DNA of 64,000 bases from Chamaecyparis obtusa (lineage: Eukaryota; Streptophyta; Pinopsida; Cupressales; Cupressaceae): contig BSBK01008834.1 in the NCBI GenBank assembly GCA_027943335.1, positions 62,001-126,000 on the forward strand. The letters are read 5' to 3'. Shown here in pieces: positions 1 to 10,000 of this stretch. The notes beneath the pieces are model-generated. The model searched no databases, was not told the DNA's origin, and worked only from the letters and a program-made list of their open reading frames with translations. A program made the position numbers and the translations under genes. How positions within the stretch are numbered: position 1 is the first letter of the stretch; the number at the start of each line of letters is the position of its first letter.

Positions 1-455
1 TAAAAACTATTTCTTTCTGCGCAATGTGGAATAATCATTTTGAATAGGAAATCATCAAAACTTGGCATATTCACTCATTTTTCCTCCTTTGTGTAGATTT
101 TTGACTAAATTGGTAGCCTCCTTTGCAATGCGTGAGGCATTCGTTGATTTTCACCTCACTCAAGGGACTTCCCCTTATGCGTTTTGCGTGGATCTCCTTC
201 AAAATTCACGCTGACTTTTTTCATGGCACTGGTCTCTTCCATTTTAACGCTACCTCTATTTACATTGATAATACTTAGACTCCATTTTAAAACTGGTCCC
301 TTACCTTTTAACGCTGCCTCTTCTCCTTTTAATGTTGCACATTGGTGTGAACCGGCCCCCAAAAATGAGTTTGGCTCCTTATTGTTTCTGTTAAGTGTCA
401 TTGATCAGCATCCAACTTACCAAATCATTCTTTTGATGTTTTATCTGTATCACTT
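1..455. other. Flanking DNA with no recognisable gene
   Basis: AT-rich sequence beside the ClpB fragment. Short open frames occur on both strands (for example 184-561 plus and 156-401 minus), but none shows a family motif. I see no promoter, RNA gene or repeat. It may be the degraded continuation of whatever carried the ClpB fragment. Confidence 0.5.
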
Positions 456-813
456 TCAAAGACAAGCATTAATTTCCAAATCGATCACAACTTTGTCTTC
501 CTCATCCAATTCGGTAGGCTTTGATGTCATTTCCATTTTTAATTTTGTAGCAGCTTCATAAACAAGATCAATTTTCTTTATCATGTAAGAAGCGCTCAGT
601 AATATGTCACTCTGAAAGCTCTGCAGCTGCAACCAGTGCACCGTCAGAAATTCTAACTCCATGATGCAATTCATAACACTCACATAATCCACGTAGAATA
701 GATATAGTGTCTTCAATTGATGGTTGACCCACGTATACTTGTTGAAATCTATGCTTAAGTGCAGTATCCTTCTCTATATATTTGCGTTATTCATTGAGGG
801 TCATGGCTCCAAT
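456..813 (-). pseudogene. ClpB/Hsp100 chaperone fragment (end of first AAA domain into middle domain)
   Basis: Read on the minus strand from 813, the frame gives IGAMTLNE-stop-RKYIEKD, then [37 protein letters not shown] and HITERFLHDK. After a frameshift near 575 it gives KIDLVYEAATKLKMEMTS and KPTELDEEDKVVIDLE. This is the characteristic plant ClpB/Hsp101 segment: the sensor/arginine-finger region of nucleotide-binding domain 1, leading into the coiled middle domain. ClpB is a hexameric ATP-driven disaggregase acting in cytosol, plastid or mitochondrion. Only about 118 of roughly 900 residues are present, with in-frame stops (GAATAA near 790, GAGTGA near 605) and the frameshift, so it cannot be functional. 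Similarity starts abruptly at 813, perhaps an exon edge or a capture breakpoint. Which paralogue it came from cannot be told by eye. Confidence 0.88.
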
Positions 814-1449
814 ATAGAATTATTTTCAAAATTGCTTGCAATCTTCCATGTAAGAGTCTTCTTTTGTTGATTCCCCATGTTGCATGTTATTTTTAGTGGT
901 CATATCATCTAGTCATGAATCAGATTCATCCTTAGCCTCATCTAAACCTTTGGGCTCATCCACTTCCATATGATCATTAAGTTTGAACTCCTCCTCCACA
1001 TTAGGTTGCATCCTTGTGGGTTTTGAATATGCATTATCTTTGTTCATGGTTGACTCCTCAGGAATGTCGGTCACATCATTACCAGCATTTGAATTGTCAG
1101 GAATTTCCATGTCATCATTTTTAGTAGCTTCCTTGTCATCTATTACTCACCAGCTTCAAAAATAATATGCGCAAGTCCTTTGAAATGAACATTCCCAGGT
1201 ATTCCTCTTGTATTCATATTACAAAATCAGCATCAGAATCTATAACCAAACATTGAATTGCATTCATAAAGGTGGGCTCATGCATCCATCATTGGTGGGA
1301 TACTTGCAGGTTGCAACACCTTAGGATGTCATCTGGTGGGTTCACTTAAAACTTCCATTGCTTCAACAATATGTTTTAAAGGCAACTACAGAAGCGTCCA
1401 CTGTACCCGCAAATTTTCTTTTGCTCCAAAGAAGTATTTTCTTACATAC
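814..1449 (-). other. Unassigned stretch with a short acidic ORF (913-1110, minus)
   Basis: A 65-residue open frame on the minus strand is rich in Asp, Glu and Asn (MEIPDNSNAGNDVTDIPEES at the start). It lies upstream of the ClpB fragment in the same orientation. It has no recognised domain and may be chance or part of a captured transcript. The remainder up to the LTR at 1450 shows nothing I can name. Confidence 0.25.
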
Positions 1450-4277
1450 TGTTGTCCAAAATTTCCTACTCTAAAATTTTTGGCCACAATCCTATTTTTC
1501 ACATGTGAAATAGATCCAAAAAGTTTTATGCTTTGTGCTTTGAACCTTATGTTCTTCAATATGTCACCATCCTCCAGCTCTGATCGCATGCGCTAATCCA
1601 TAAAACCCAGGAAGTTATTCAAGTTTGAATGGTTGCAGGAAATACTGTTGCAGGGTTTCAAAAAAGTTGTCAAAGTCTTGAAAACCCTCTGTGTTTTCTA
1701 CCTTTTGGTCCAAAAGCTCAATGTGTTTTTGACCTACACTCAAAAACCCTCTATGTTTTTGACCCTTTCTATGTTTTGGACTTCTTCCTCTAACGGCATT
1801 CATTTCCCCAAGCATGCAACTCTGACCTGGTGGGGCCCGGTGGCTAGCTTTCCTCAAATTCTTGTGGCTGTCGCATGTTCACAAGGAATCTTTTGAGCCC
1901 TTGTGATCATGCAACAGGATGACACCTCTCGATGGGCCCATTCTTCATCTTCAAAGGTTAACACTTGGCAAGATCTTGTGGCTGTCGCTACACCGCTAAG
2001 GAAAGTTGATGCCTTTTTACGCTAGCAATATAACGACAACCGTCTGATGTGATCTTAGTCTGCTGTGGGTCCTATTATCAGAAGGGTCTACAACATATCC
2101 ATTTGGTAGTGTTTGATTGGCTGGTTGGTATGCTACGTGGTAGTTGTCAGTGGGTCCATGGGGTTGGGGATTTCAAAAGAGCTTAATGTCCAGTTTGATC
2201 TGGTGGTTGTCATTATATCGGGGATCTAAGATGCTTGATTGTTAGCATCATGATATAACAACAATAATCTGATGCTCTTTTTACAAGTGGGCTGATGTGT
2301 TAGTGGGGTCCTAGTTGAAAGGAGATCTATGGTTGGCGTAAAAGCATAAGGTATATTCTTTAGCCATGTGATCTTATGCCCACTGTTAGATGGGAATCTG
2401 GAAGTTGCAGTGGGCCCATTGACAGAGGGTTGCCAAGGTGTTGATGACCGAGTGACTGGGATGAATAATAGAATGCCAAGTGGCATAAGTGGGCCTGGGG
2501 TTGGTAAAATGAGAGAGTGGTTACGTGGTTAAGGATTTTTCATAGTCACCAGATGGGACCAAGGTTAAGGAAAAGTCCTAGTGACTTTGCAACTAAGGGA
2601 GAAGGTGATCCTAAGGTGAAGGACGAGTTAGAAGTTGTAGTCAAAATGAGCCTGAGGTGTCTTGCATGGAAAGATGTCAGATTCAATGAGGCTTTTTTCA
2701 TGATCACATGAAGGCTTTTGAGCTCATGCGATCATGCGACCAATGATATTTTCAAAGCGGTGCGGCCTATTTTGATGGGCTTTCTTCTGTAGATGGATAG
2801 TGTTCGCAAGTGCAAGTAGCTCAGAATTGATTTCTAAGGATAGTGGTAGGTCGCGAAGGTGATGAAGAGGATCTGGGTGGCCATCGCAGGTTGATTTCAT
2901 GTTCCTGAGGTACAGTGTGGATGTTCTTACGCTGATGAAGCATTAATGAATTTGCACCACCTATGACCGTTTCTATTTTAAATTCAAATTTTTGTGAAGA
3001 TCAGAATTGGAGCCTTAATGACTTAGGGGTCTTGCAGGGGGTTGTCAGGTTGAGGTTTTTTTTCTTCAAGCAGGATTAGTACAGAAATGGACATGCAAAG
3101 GAGGATATATCTAATCTATCATGATATTTCCAGAAAAGCATTTATGATCAGACACGACTAGTTTAGGGTTTTTGATTATTCTATTGCAGATATTTGTGGC
3201 CCTAATTAGGTTTGATTCCTACCTATGTGCATAGATGTATATAATTTGTTTTTTTGGAGCTTTTGAGGGAGAGTTGACAATTGTAAAAAGAAGTTTTCTT
3301 TCTCAAAGAGAAATCAAAGGAGGATATATCTGATCTGTCGTGATATTTCCAGAAAAACATTTATGATCAAACATGACTAGTTTAGGGTTTTTGATAATTC
3401 TATTGTAGATATTTGTGGCCCTAATTAGGTTTGATTCCTGCTTGCATGTAGAGATGTATATAATTTGTTTTTTTTGAGCTTTTGAGGGAGAGTTGACAAT
3501 TTTAAAAAGAAGTTTTCTTTCTCAGAGAGCAATTTGTAACATTTTTCTGCCCCTTTTGGCTTTCTACAATTATAATTTTCATTGATAATTCATATACTAA
3601 AGATATTTGGTGACATTTTTCCTATCCCTATGCCTTCTTGTGTGAGTTATCTCTTAGCAAATTTAGTATTCATATTTTTCTCAGTGATAGTTTAAGGTTC
3701 TCGGTCCTCTTTTTTCTGCAATTTTGTGCATTGTTGTAGGTGATTGGATGTGAATGTCTTTGTGGGTATATTTTAATCCCTTAACAATCTTGTCTCATCC
3801 CTATGTCTAGTTGTAGAGATGGATGTTGTTTATAGGTCATAAATTGTGCCTAAATCTTCAGTGATGCTATTGTTTGTGAAAATCATCTTTTCCTGAAATA
3901 GCCTCTTTCTGTTTTAGACCTTCTTATGAAATACTTATGCAAGCCTATTCAGAGAGCTGTGATCTCCTAAACCTAAGTTGTTCATGAGGATTCATCTTTT
4001 ATACTAAGATCCAAACCCTAGTTTCAGTGCATCACCTAGTAGATAGATTGTCTTTTAGTCATTTCCATTTCATGCACTCCTTCTATCCCTTTCCCTCAAA
4101 ATTTTACATTTTTAGTCAAGAAGCAAATTAGAGTGATTATCCAAGAGGAACCAGCCTAGAATTTGGAGGTGTCATCACAGTTAGCATAGGTCCCATAACC
4201 TAGAGATGATTCCCAAGTTATACTAAATTATCAAGACCAAGAGAGCTTGAGAAAAGGCGCAAACTTAGTGTATAACA
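1450..4277 (+). repeat. 5' LTR of the Tat-like element
   Basis: Direct copy of 10001-13050. It starts TGTTGTCC. Homology with the 3' copy ends after GTGTATAACA at 4277. The true end may be nearer 4388, just before the TGGCGACTCCACTGG site, in which case the 3' LTR is truncated by about 110 bp. Short ORFs in it (for example 1633-1896 and 2226-2486) are repeated in the other LTR and are not genes. Confidence 0.88.
3092..3540 (+). repeat. 219-bp tandem repeat inside the 5' LTR, two copies
   Basis: The block beginning GAGGATATATCTAATCT at 3101 recurs at 3320, a period of 219 bp. Each unit contains the CGACTAG/TGACTAG TTTAGGG segment, a TGGCCCTAATTAGG segment and an AGAGTTGACAATT segment. The 3' LTR has three copies with the same period. 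Confidence 0.9.
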
Positions 4278-4390
4278 ATTATGGCACGCCTGGTGCAACT
4301 GTAAAAGAAGTTCATTTGTTGAAATTATGTCATCTTTGATATGTAGATTGCATAATACAGACCTTTAGAGGTTTCTTTATCAAGTATATC

Positions 4391-4405
4391 TGGCGACTCC
4401 ACTGG
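4391..4405 (+). other. Probable tRNA-Arg type primer binding site
   Basis: TGGCGACTCCACTGG closely matches the TGGCGACTC-TGG primer site family seen just after the 5' LTR of many plant Tat-like elements. It lies 113 bp after the point where LTR homology stops, which is why the LTR end is uncertain. Confidence 0.55.
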
Positions 4406-4440
4406 TTTCAACGATTCAGGCTAACCTTGTTTAAGGTTTA

Positions 4441-5368
4441 TGAGAAAGATTGAGACTAGAAGCTCAAAGCCCACCAAATTTTCAGAGTTACTCTCAAGGA
4501 GAAACCACAAAGGCAAGTAAAATCAAAGAGAATCTCCTGTAAGGAGAGTTAAATCTACACCTCCTGATATCTCTGAAAGGAGACCTTCTCCCTTTCATTC
4601 TAGAAGAAGAGGCAGGTCTCTAACTAGAGATCTAGAAGAAGATTCAAATTCAGCAACAAATACAGCTCATATAGTTGTTAATCTTTAGATTCCAACTCAT
4701 ATAATGGCTAGAAATTTTTCCTTTGCACCTTTCAATCAAGGGATTCCATTAAATTTTTTAGTGCATCAGGATGTGCCCTTGGTGGCACTAAAGAGTATAC
4801 TTGATTTCACTGGTGAAGGGTAGACAATAGCTTTTGAGCACATCAGGGAATCAGACCACCCTTTTAGCCACAAGGCCAAAGTCCTAGTCAGCAATATCAA
4901 AATCAAGGGCAGCCTTATCAACAAAATAGGCCACATTTCCAGGGGGGCTATCAAAGACAAAATTTCAATCAAAGACCATTCCAACCATATAACCCTGCAC
5001 CTCTTAATTCTGCAAATCCAGTTAGGGATATGGTTCCTAGTTAAAATAATATGGCCATGGATAATGAATGGTGTTTCCCTTGCAGTCAGCCTCACAATCA
5101 GGCTACATGTTCTAATGGATGGATGAACCAAGAACTAATGGTTCAAAATGCTTCACAAGCTCAAACAAAAGCTCCTTCTAGTGAGACAGTACCCCAACAA
5201 GAAACACAAGAGAATGAGACTGCTCTTTTCAATTGGGAACAGTTGGACTTCAATGGGGTCAATGATGAAGTTGGTTTTGTTTCCTATACAAGGGAAAAAA
5301 GAAGAGTTCAAGACATGGAGAGAGAAGATTCCAATACCCAAGCCACCACATTTGCAGAGCCACTGTAA
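4441..5368 (+). pseudogene. Gag remnant of the Tat-like element (core deleted)
   Basis: From the ATG at 4441 the frame gives an Arg/Ser-rich stretch (SRRRGRSLTRDLEED), then NFLVHQDVPLVALKSILDF and TGEG-stop-TIAFEHI. This is the usual N-terminal edge of a plant gag capsid. The sequence then jumps near 4847 into a Gln/Pro/Asn-rich linker (PQGQSPSQQYQNQGQPY) and a CCHC-like knuckle CFPCSQPHNQATC at about 5080-5120. The capsid core expected between FEHI and the linker is absent, so several hundred bases have probably been deleted. In-frame stops occur at 4686, 4821, 4865 and 5042, three of them TAG. Confidence 0.75.
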
Positions 5369-5383
5369 CAAGCTACTCCCATT

Positions 5384-6232
5384 ATGCCTAAGGAGGACCC
5401 TGTTATTACTAGAAAAGAGGGTCGGACTCTCAAAGAACTGGAGCTTGCCATGCCAAAGACACAACAAAGAGTACACAATATAGCACCTTATAATATTGTA
5501 GACAAAATAAAGAAGGTGAATGTCACCATGTCTATGTGGGACTCTTTGTCTATTCTAGGACAACCTAAGATTTTAAAGAAGGCCATGAGTGAGGCAGCAA
5601 CTCCTCAACCTACAAAAGAAGTTGTAAAGCTAGTGTTGGTTAACACTAATCAAGAAAAGGAGACTCCAAGTAGTAACTCCAAAGCCAATACCATGCAAGG
5701 TAGGAATTCAAAACCACCTCCCTTTTATGTATCTTTGATTATTAGAGATTCTTTAGTACATAATTGCATGGTAGATAGTGGAGCTACTAGTACTGTAATG
5801 CCCAAGAAAGTGGTTGACCAATTAGGACTGAAATATGAACCCTTCCAAAAGAATGTCACACAACTTGATAGATCCTCAATCAATACTCTAGGTGTGGCCA
5901 AAGATACTAGTCTAGTTCTCCATGCTAGTCCTATTTTTTCTATCCTCCGTGACATATATATCATAGATCTCCTTGCATTGTTTTCTATATGTTTATCAAG
6001 AGAATTCACAGCCAAGATAGGTGGTTATCTATCTTTTGATTGGTCTCACATGTTATTTCACACAAGATATGGTACCAAGGTTACCATTAAGTTAGAAAAA
6101 TTGACAGTACACCATATAGAACCTTATGTGTCTAATGCAATCAATGTAAACTGCCCAATATTTGATAACAATGATTTCCAAACCATTAGTGAGACAAGTA
6201 CTAAGATAGGAGATATCCCTGATATTTCCTAG
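5384..6232 (+). pseudogene. Retroviral-type aspartic protease region (Tat-like element)
   Basis: A 282-codon open stretch. Residues around 115-150 read FYVSLIIRDSLVHNCMVDSG, ATSTVMPKKVVDQLGL: the D-S-G active-site triad of a retrotransposon protease and its flanking hydrophobic strand. A later SFDWSHMLFHT motif is like the DWSH end of plant gypsy proteases. It cleaves the polyprotein in the particle. The frame ends in TAG at 6230. The protease core itself looks intact, although the rest of the element is dead. Confidence 0.85.
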
Positions 6233-6362
6233 ATGAAAGAGAATCAGAGTGTGTTTTTTGGAATGCTGGTTTGGGAAACTATTTGATACAAGAAAATGAT
6301 GCTATAGAGCCCAACCTTTTCAAGGATACTGATTTAGAAGATCAGAACAGTCAAGTTTGGAA

Positions 6363-6742
6363 ACTATTTTTTGATGGAGCTAGAAGCATACATGGTTCTG
6401 GTGGTGGTGCCATGCTAGTGTCCCCAAAAGGAGAAAGGTAGCAACACTGCAGAGTATGAAAGCCTTGTGAATGGACTAGAATGGGCTAGAAAAAGAGGGC
6501 TTAAGGCCTTAAAAGTATATGGTGACAATGAGTTGGTAGTCAGCCAAGTAAGAGGGATGAGTGCAACCAAAAATGATGTCACGAAAGCATACAAACATAG
6601 AGTTTGGGATGCAATTGAAGAATTTTGTGCGTTCAATATTCTAGCTATCCCTAGAAAGTTAAACCAAAATGTAGATAGGCTAGCTGCTATTGGATCTCAG
6701 TTTGACATCCCCAATACCATCTCAAAAGAAATAGATCAATAG
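6363..6742 (+). pseudogene. Archaeal-type RNase H domain located before RT
   Basis: Starts VWKLFFDGARSIHGSGGGAM, then after a stop and small deletion at about 6438 continues NTAEYESLVNGLEWARKRG, KALKVYGDNELVVSQVRG and LNQNVDRLAAIGSQFDIP. The four acidic RNase H residues are all present: D in FFDGA, E in AEYES, D in YGDNE, D in NVDRL. The segment between the first strand and NTAEYES is shorter than usual and frameshifted. The form matches the additional RNase H of plant Tat elements, distinct from the Ty3 RNase H that follows RT here (7966-8470). It lies between protease and RT. Confidence 0.8.
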
Positions 6743-6751
6743 CATATCAAA

Positions 6752-7953
6752 GTGATTGTCAAACCATCTATTCCTGATAACAATGTCAATTGGCAAGTGT
6801 TTGACAATGATGAACAAATTCTGCAATTCTTGTTTGAAGAAGATGTCTTTTTAAGGCATAATAAAAAAAGGTTATCACAGAACTATGGTGATCAAGTGAT
6901 ACAACTTAGATCTAATAAGATGCCTAGAGGTCTTGTCACCTTAGAGATTGTCTTCAACAAGGATGATGAAGTAAAAATAAATAAAGCTGGCCTAGTAGTC
7001 CAACAAGAACATTGTGTTGAACTAGAGTTGGAAGCAGATAGGAGCTTACAATTTGAAAAAGTAAACACTGATTTAGAAAGGCAAGCTTACACTCAATTAT
7101 TCAAAGAATTCAGTGATATTTTTGCTTGGCAATATGAAGATCTCAAAGGTTTTGATCCTACCCTTGCTCAGCACACTATTGAATTAGAGCCTGATGCTAA
7201 ACCAGTAAGGCAAAAGAAAAGGCCTATTAATCCCAAGCTTGAACCACTTATGCACAAGGAAGTACTCAAACTAATAGAGAGTGGTATCATCTACCCCATT
7301 AAGCATACTAGTTGGGTTTCCAACCTTGTTCCAGTCAGGAAGAAGAATGGGGAGCTGAGGTTATGTGTTGACTTTAGGGATTTGAATAGAGCCTCATTAA
7401 AAGACCACCATCCACTACCCTCTATGGAACAAATCTTATAATGTGTCTCTAGATCTGAGAGATTTTCATTATTGGATGGCTATTCAGGATTTAATCAAAT
7501 CCTGGTAAATGAAGAAGATCAATATAAGACTACATTTACAACCAAGTGGGGAACCATGGCATATCAAAAGATGCCCTTTGGTTTGTCAAATGTAGGAGCT
7601 ACATTTCAAAAGGCAATGGATATGGCCTTTAAAAGCCTCATGTAGAAGTTTGTGCTGGTCTACCTAGATAACATAACTGTCCACTCGAAGCATGCAACAA
7701 ACCACATGAAACAATTGAGAAGGATTTTTGAAAGGTGTAGAGAATTTGGGATATACCTCAATCCCAAAAAGTGTGTGTTGTAGTTCATGAAGGAAAACTA
7801 TTGGGATATGTAGTATCCAAAGAAGGAATTACAGTGGATACTGAAAGAATTGCAGCCATCCTAGAGCTACCCTTGCCACATCACAAGAAAGGTCTTCAAT
7901 CCTTCATAGGAAAGATAAATTTTTTTAGGAGATTCTTACCTAACATTGTATAG
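6752..7953 (+). pseudogene. Reverse transcriptase (Tat-like element)
   Basis: The N-terminal linker (AWQYEDLKGFDPTLAQHTIE) leads into RT motifs: GIIYPIKHTSWVSNLVPV, KKNGELRLCVDFRDLNRA, LLDGYSGFNQI, TTFTTKWGTMAYQKMPFGLS, then the catalytic box. That box reads VYLDNIT, so the second catalytic Asp is Asn. Stops fall at 7439 (TAA), 7643 (TAG) and 7951 (TAG), and a one-base frameshift lies near 7772-7781, before VVHEGKLLGYVVSKEG. The thumb motif SFIGKINFFRRFLPNI is intact. The copy is inactive. Confidence 0.92.
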
Positions 7954-7965
7954 TTACTAAAGCCT

Positions 7966-8470
7966 TTGGCAGCCATGTTGAAGAAGAATTCAGCCTTTAC
8001 GTGGACTAAAGAAGGAAAAGCCAATTTTCAGGCTATTAAAGAAGCCTTAACAGAAGCTCCTGCTCTCCTAAACCCAAATTTTAGTAAAGATTTTATCCTT
8101 TATGCTTATGGAGGACATGATGCTATATCTACAATGATGACTCAAGAAAATTCAGATGGATTAGAGCAACCTATTTCTTTCTTTAGCAAAGGTTTAGAAG
8201 AATATGAATAGAGGTACTCCTTTGTGGAGAAACATGTACTTGCTATGGTAAAGAGACTCAAAAAATTTAGACATTTGCTGACCCATAGCAAGGTGCATTT
8301 GATGGTTACTCATCCAAGTGTCAAAGAATTTTTGCTTTCCAAAGACCTTAATGAGAAAAGAGCTGGTTGGATCACTAAGGTGATGGAATATGACATAGAT
8401 ATTTAGACTACTAAGCTGGTTAGAGGAAGAGGTCTTTGTGAGCATCTGGCAGAGGATGAAAGTTCAAAGA
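7966..8470 (+). pseudogene. Ty3-type RNase H (Tat-like element)
   Basis: NPNFSKDFILYAYGGHDAIS, QPISFFSKGLEEYE-stop-RYS, FVEKHVLAMVKRLKKFRHLL and HSKVHLMVTHPSVKEFLL follow the normal order of the RNase H linked to Ty3 RT. The first catalytic Asp (usually DAS) reads YGGHDA. TAG stops lie at 8209 and 8404, where Gln is expected. It is separate from the second RNase H at 6363-6742. Confidence 0.85.
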
Positions 8471-8472
8471 AA

Positions 8473-9804
8473 TTGGAATACATGGATGCATCTCTGGTGG
8501 TGCATTCTACTGAAGAGAAAGATAAGGCAACAAGCTGGTTGTCCAACATGATTAATTACTTGAAGACAGGACAATGTCCTACAGGTTTGGATTCAGCAAA
8601 AAGGAGGTATTATAGATTGCAATCTGTTCCTTTTGTGCTGATAGATAATGTTCTTTTTAGAAAGGATCACAATGGTGTCCTTTTAAGATGCATTGATTCA
8701 GAAAAGGTAGGTGAGGTCCTATTTGAATTTCATGATGGTCCCTCTGGTGGCCACTTTTCTCCTAGGACTACTACTTATAAAATCATGAGGGCTGGATACT
8801 ATTGGGCATCTATCTTTAAGGATAGTCATGATTATGTCAGGAAATGCATCAAGTGTGCTATGTTTTTAGGCAAAGAGAGGCTTGCTACTCTACCCCTTCA
8901 ACCAATCAAAGTAGATCAACCTTTCATGAAGTGGGGTATAGATTTCATAGGAATGATTAACCCTCCATGTAGCGCAGGACACAAGTGGATAATTACCACA
9001 ACTGATTATTTCACTAGGTGGACAGAGGCAGTTGCTTTAAAGGAAGCTAATGAGAATGCTGTTTTAAGTTTTTATGATGACATCATTCATAGATTTGGCA
9101 TTCCAGATTCTATAGTTTCAGATAATGCATTGGCATTCACAGGCCTCAAAGTCTCAGAGTGGACAGTCAAGAATGACATTTATTTAAATACAAGTTCAAA
9201 TTACTACCCCCAAGGAAATGGTTTAGCAGAGTCAACAAATAAGAACCTAATTAGGATAATAAAAAAGACTCTGCAAGACAATCAAAGGGACTAGCATACT
9301 AAATTAAGATCTATCTTGTGGTTAGATAGAATTACTCCAAAGAAAATCATTGGTAATTCCCCATACATGTTGGTGTATGGCAAGGAGGCTAAGTTATCTA
9401 TTTCAATTGAATTACCAGCTCTAGACTTAGCCACTCAGTATGCCCTATTTGAAGAGAGTGATCCTATGCAAATCAGGTATGCTCAGTTGATGGAATTAGA
9501 AGAAATCAAGGACAAAGCAATGAAAGATATGGAATTTCATCAGGATCAGACTAAAAGGAGCTTTGATAGAAGAGCCAGGATTAGAAATTTCAAGGTTGGG
9601 GATGTTGTTCTCAAATGGGATGAATTCCAATCCAGACCTGGTAGGCATACAAAGTTTGAATCATTTTGGGGTGGACCATTTGTTATAATAGAGTGCAGAG
9701 GATCTAACACTTTTCAGCTTTCAACTCTTAAAGGGGATGCCCTTCCAATCTCAATCAATGGTTTTCATTTGAAGCCCTACTTTGAGGTTAACCCCTCTTT
9801 GTAA
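8473..9804 (+). pseudogene. Integrase (Tat-like element)
   Basis: A zinc HHCC module is visible: FHDGPSGGHFSPRTT, then CIKC about 30 residues on. The catalytic core follows: D in WGIDFIGMINPP, D in IVSDNALAF, E in GNGLAESTNKN. The three catalytic acids are present. A TAG at 9292 replaces an expected Trp before HTKLRS, and the remainder (9295-9804) carries the C-terminal domain VGDVVLKWDEFQSRPGRHTK, KFESFWGGPFVI. The C-terminus ends INGFHLKPYFEVNPSL with a stop at 9802. No chromodomain is present, as is normal for Tat. Confidence 0.93.
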
Positions 9805-10000
9805 AATACTTGTAAATATGTTTCCTTGTTCTTCCCTGCTTTCTAGATTAGTTTTTCTTGCTTTCCAAGAAGTGCTCAAGAACAATTTTTGCCTCCTTGT
9901 CAAATTTTTTGTGTTCAGGAAATGACCCCATGCCTAGTGGATATGTCAAGGCTACTGGCCTAATGTCTAGCAGGCTGACATCCCGCAGAGGTTGCCAAAA

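Noticed and set aside
184..561. 125-codon plus-strand open frame
   Set aside because: Antisense to the ClpB fragment and its continuation; no motifs of its own.
1633..1896. Open frames within the Tat-like LTR
   Set aside because: Repeated in the other LTR, not conserved in frame and without family motifs.
4286..4303. TGGTGCAACTG as alternative primer site right after 4277
   Set aside because: No tRNA I can match; TGGCGACTCCACTGG at 4391 is the better candidate.
4686..9294. Fungal RIP as cause of the C to T stops
   Set aside because: The elements and introns are plant-type, and CHG methylation decay explains CAG to TAG without invoking RIP.
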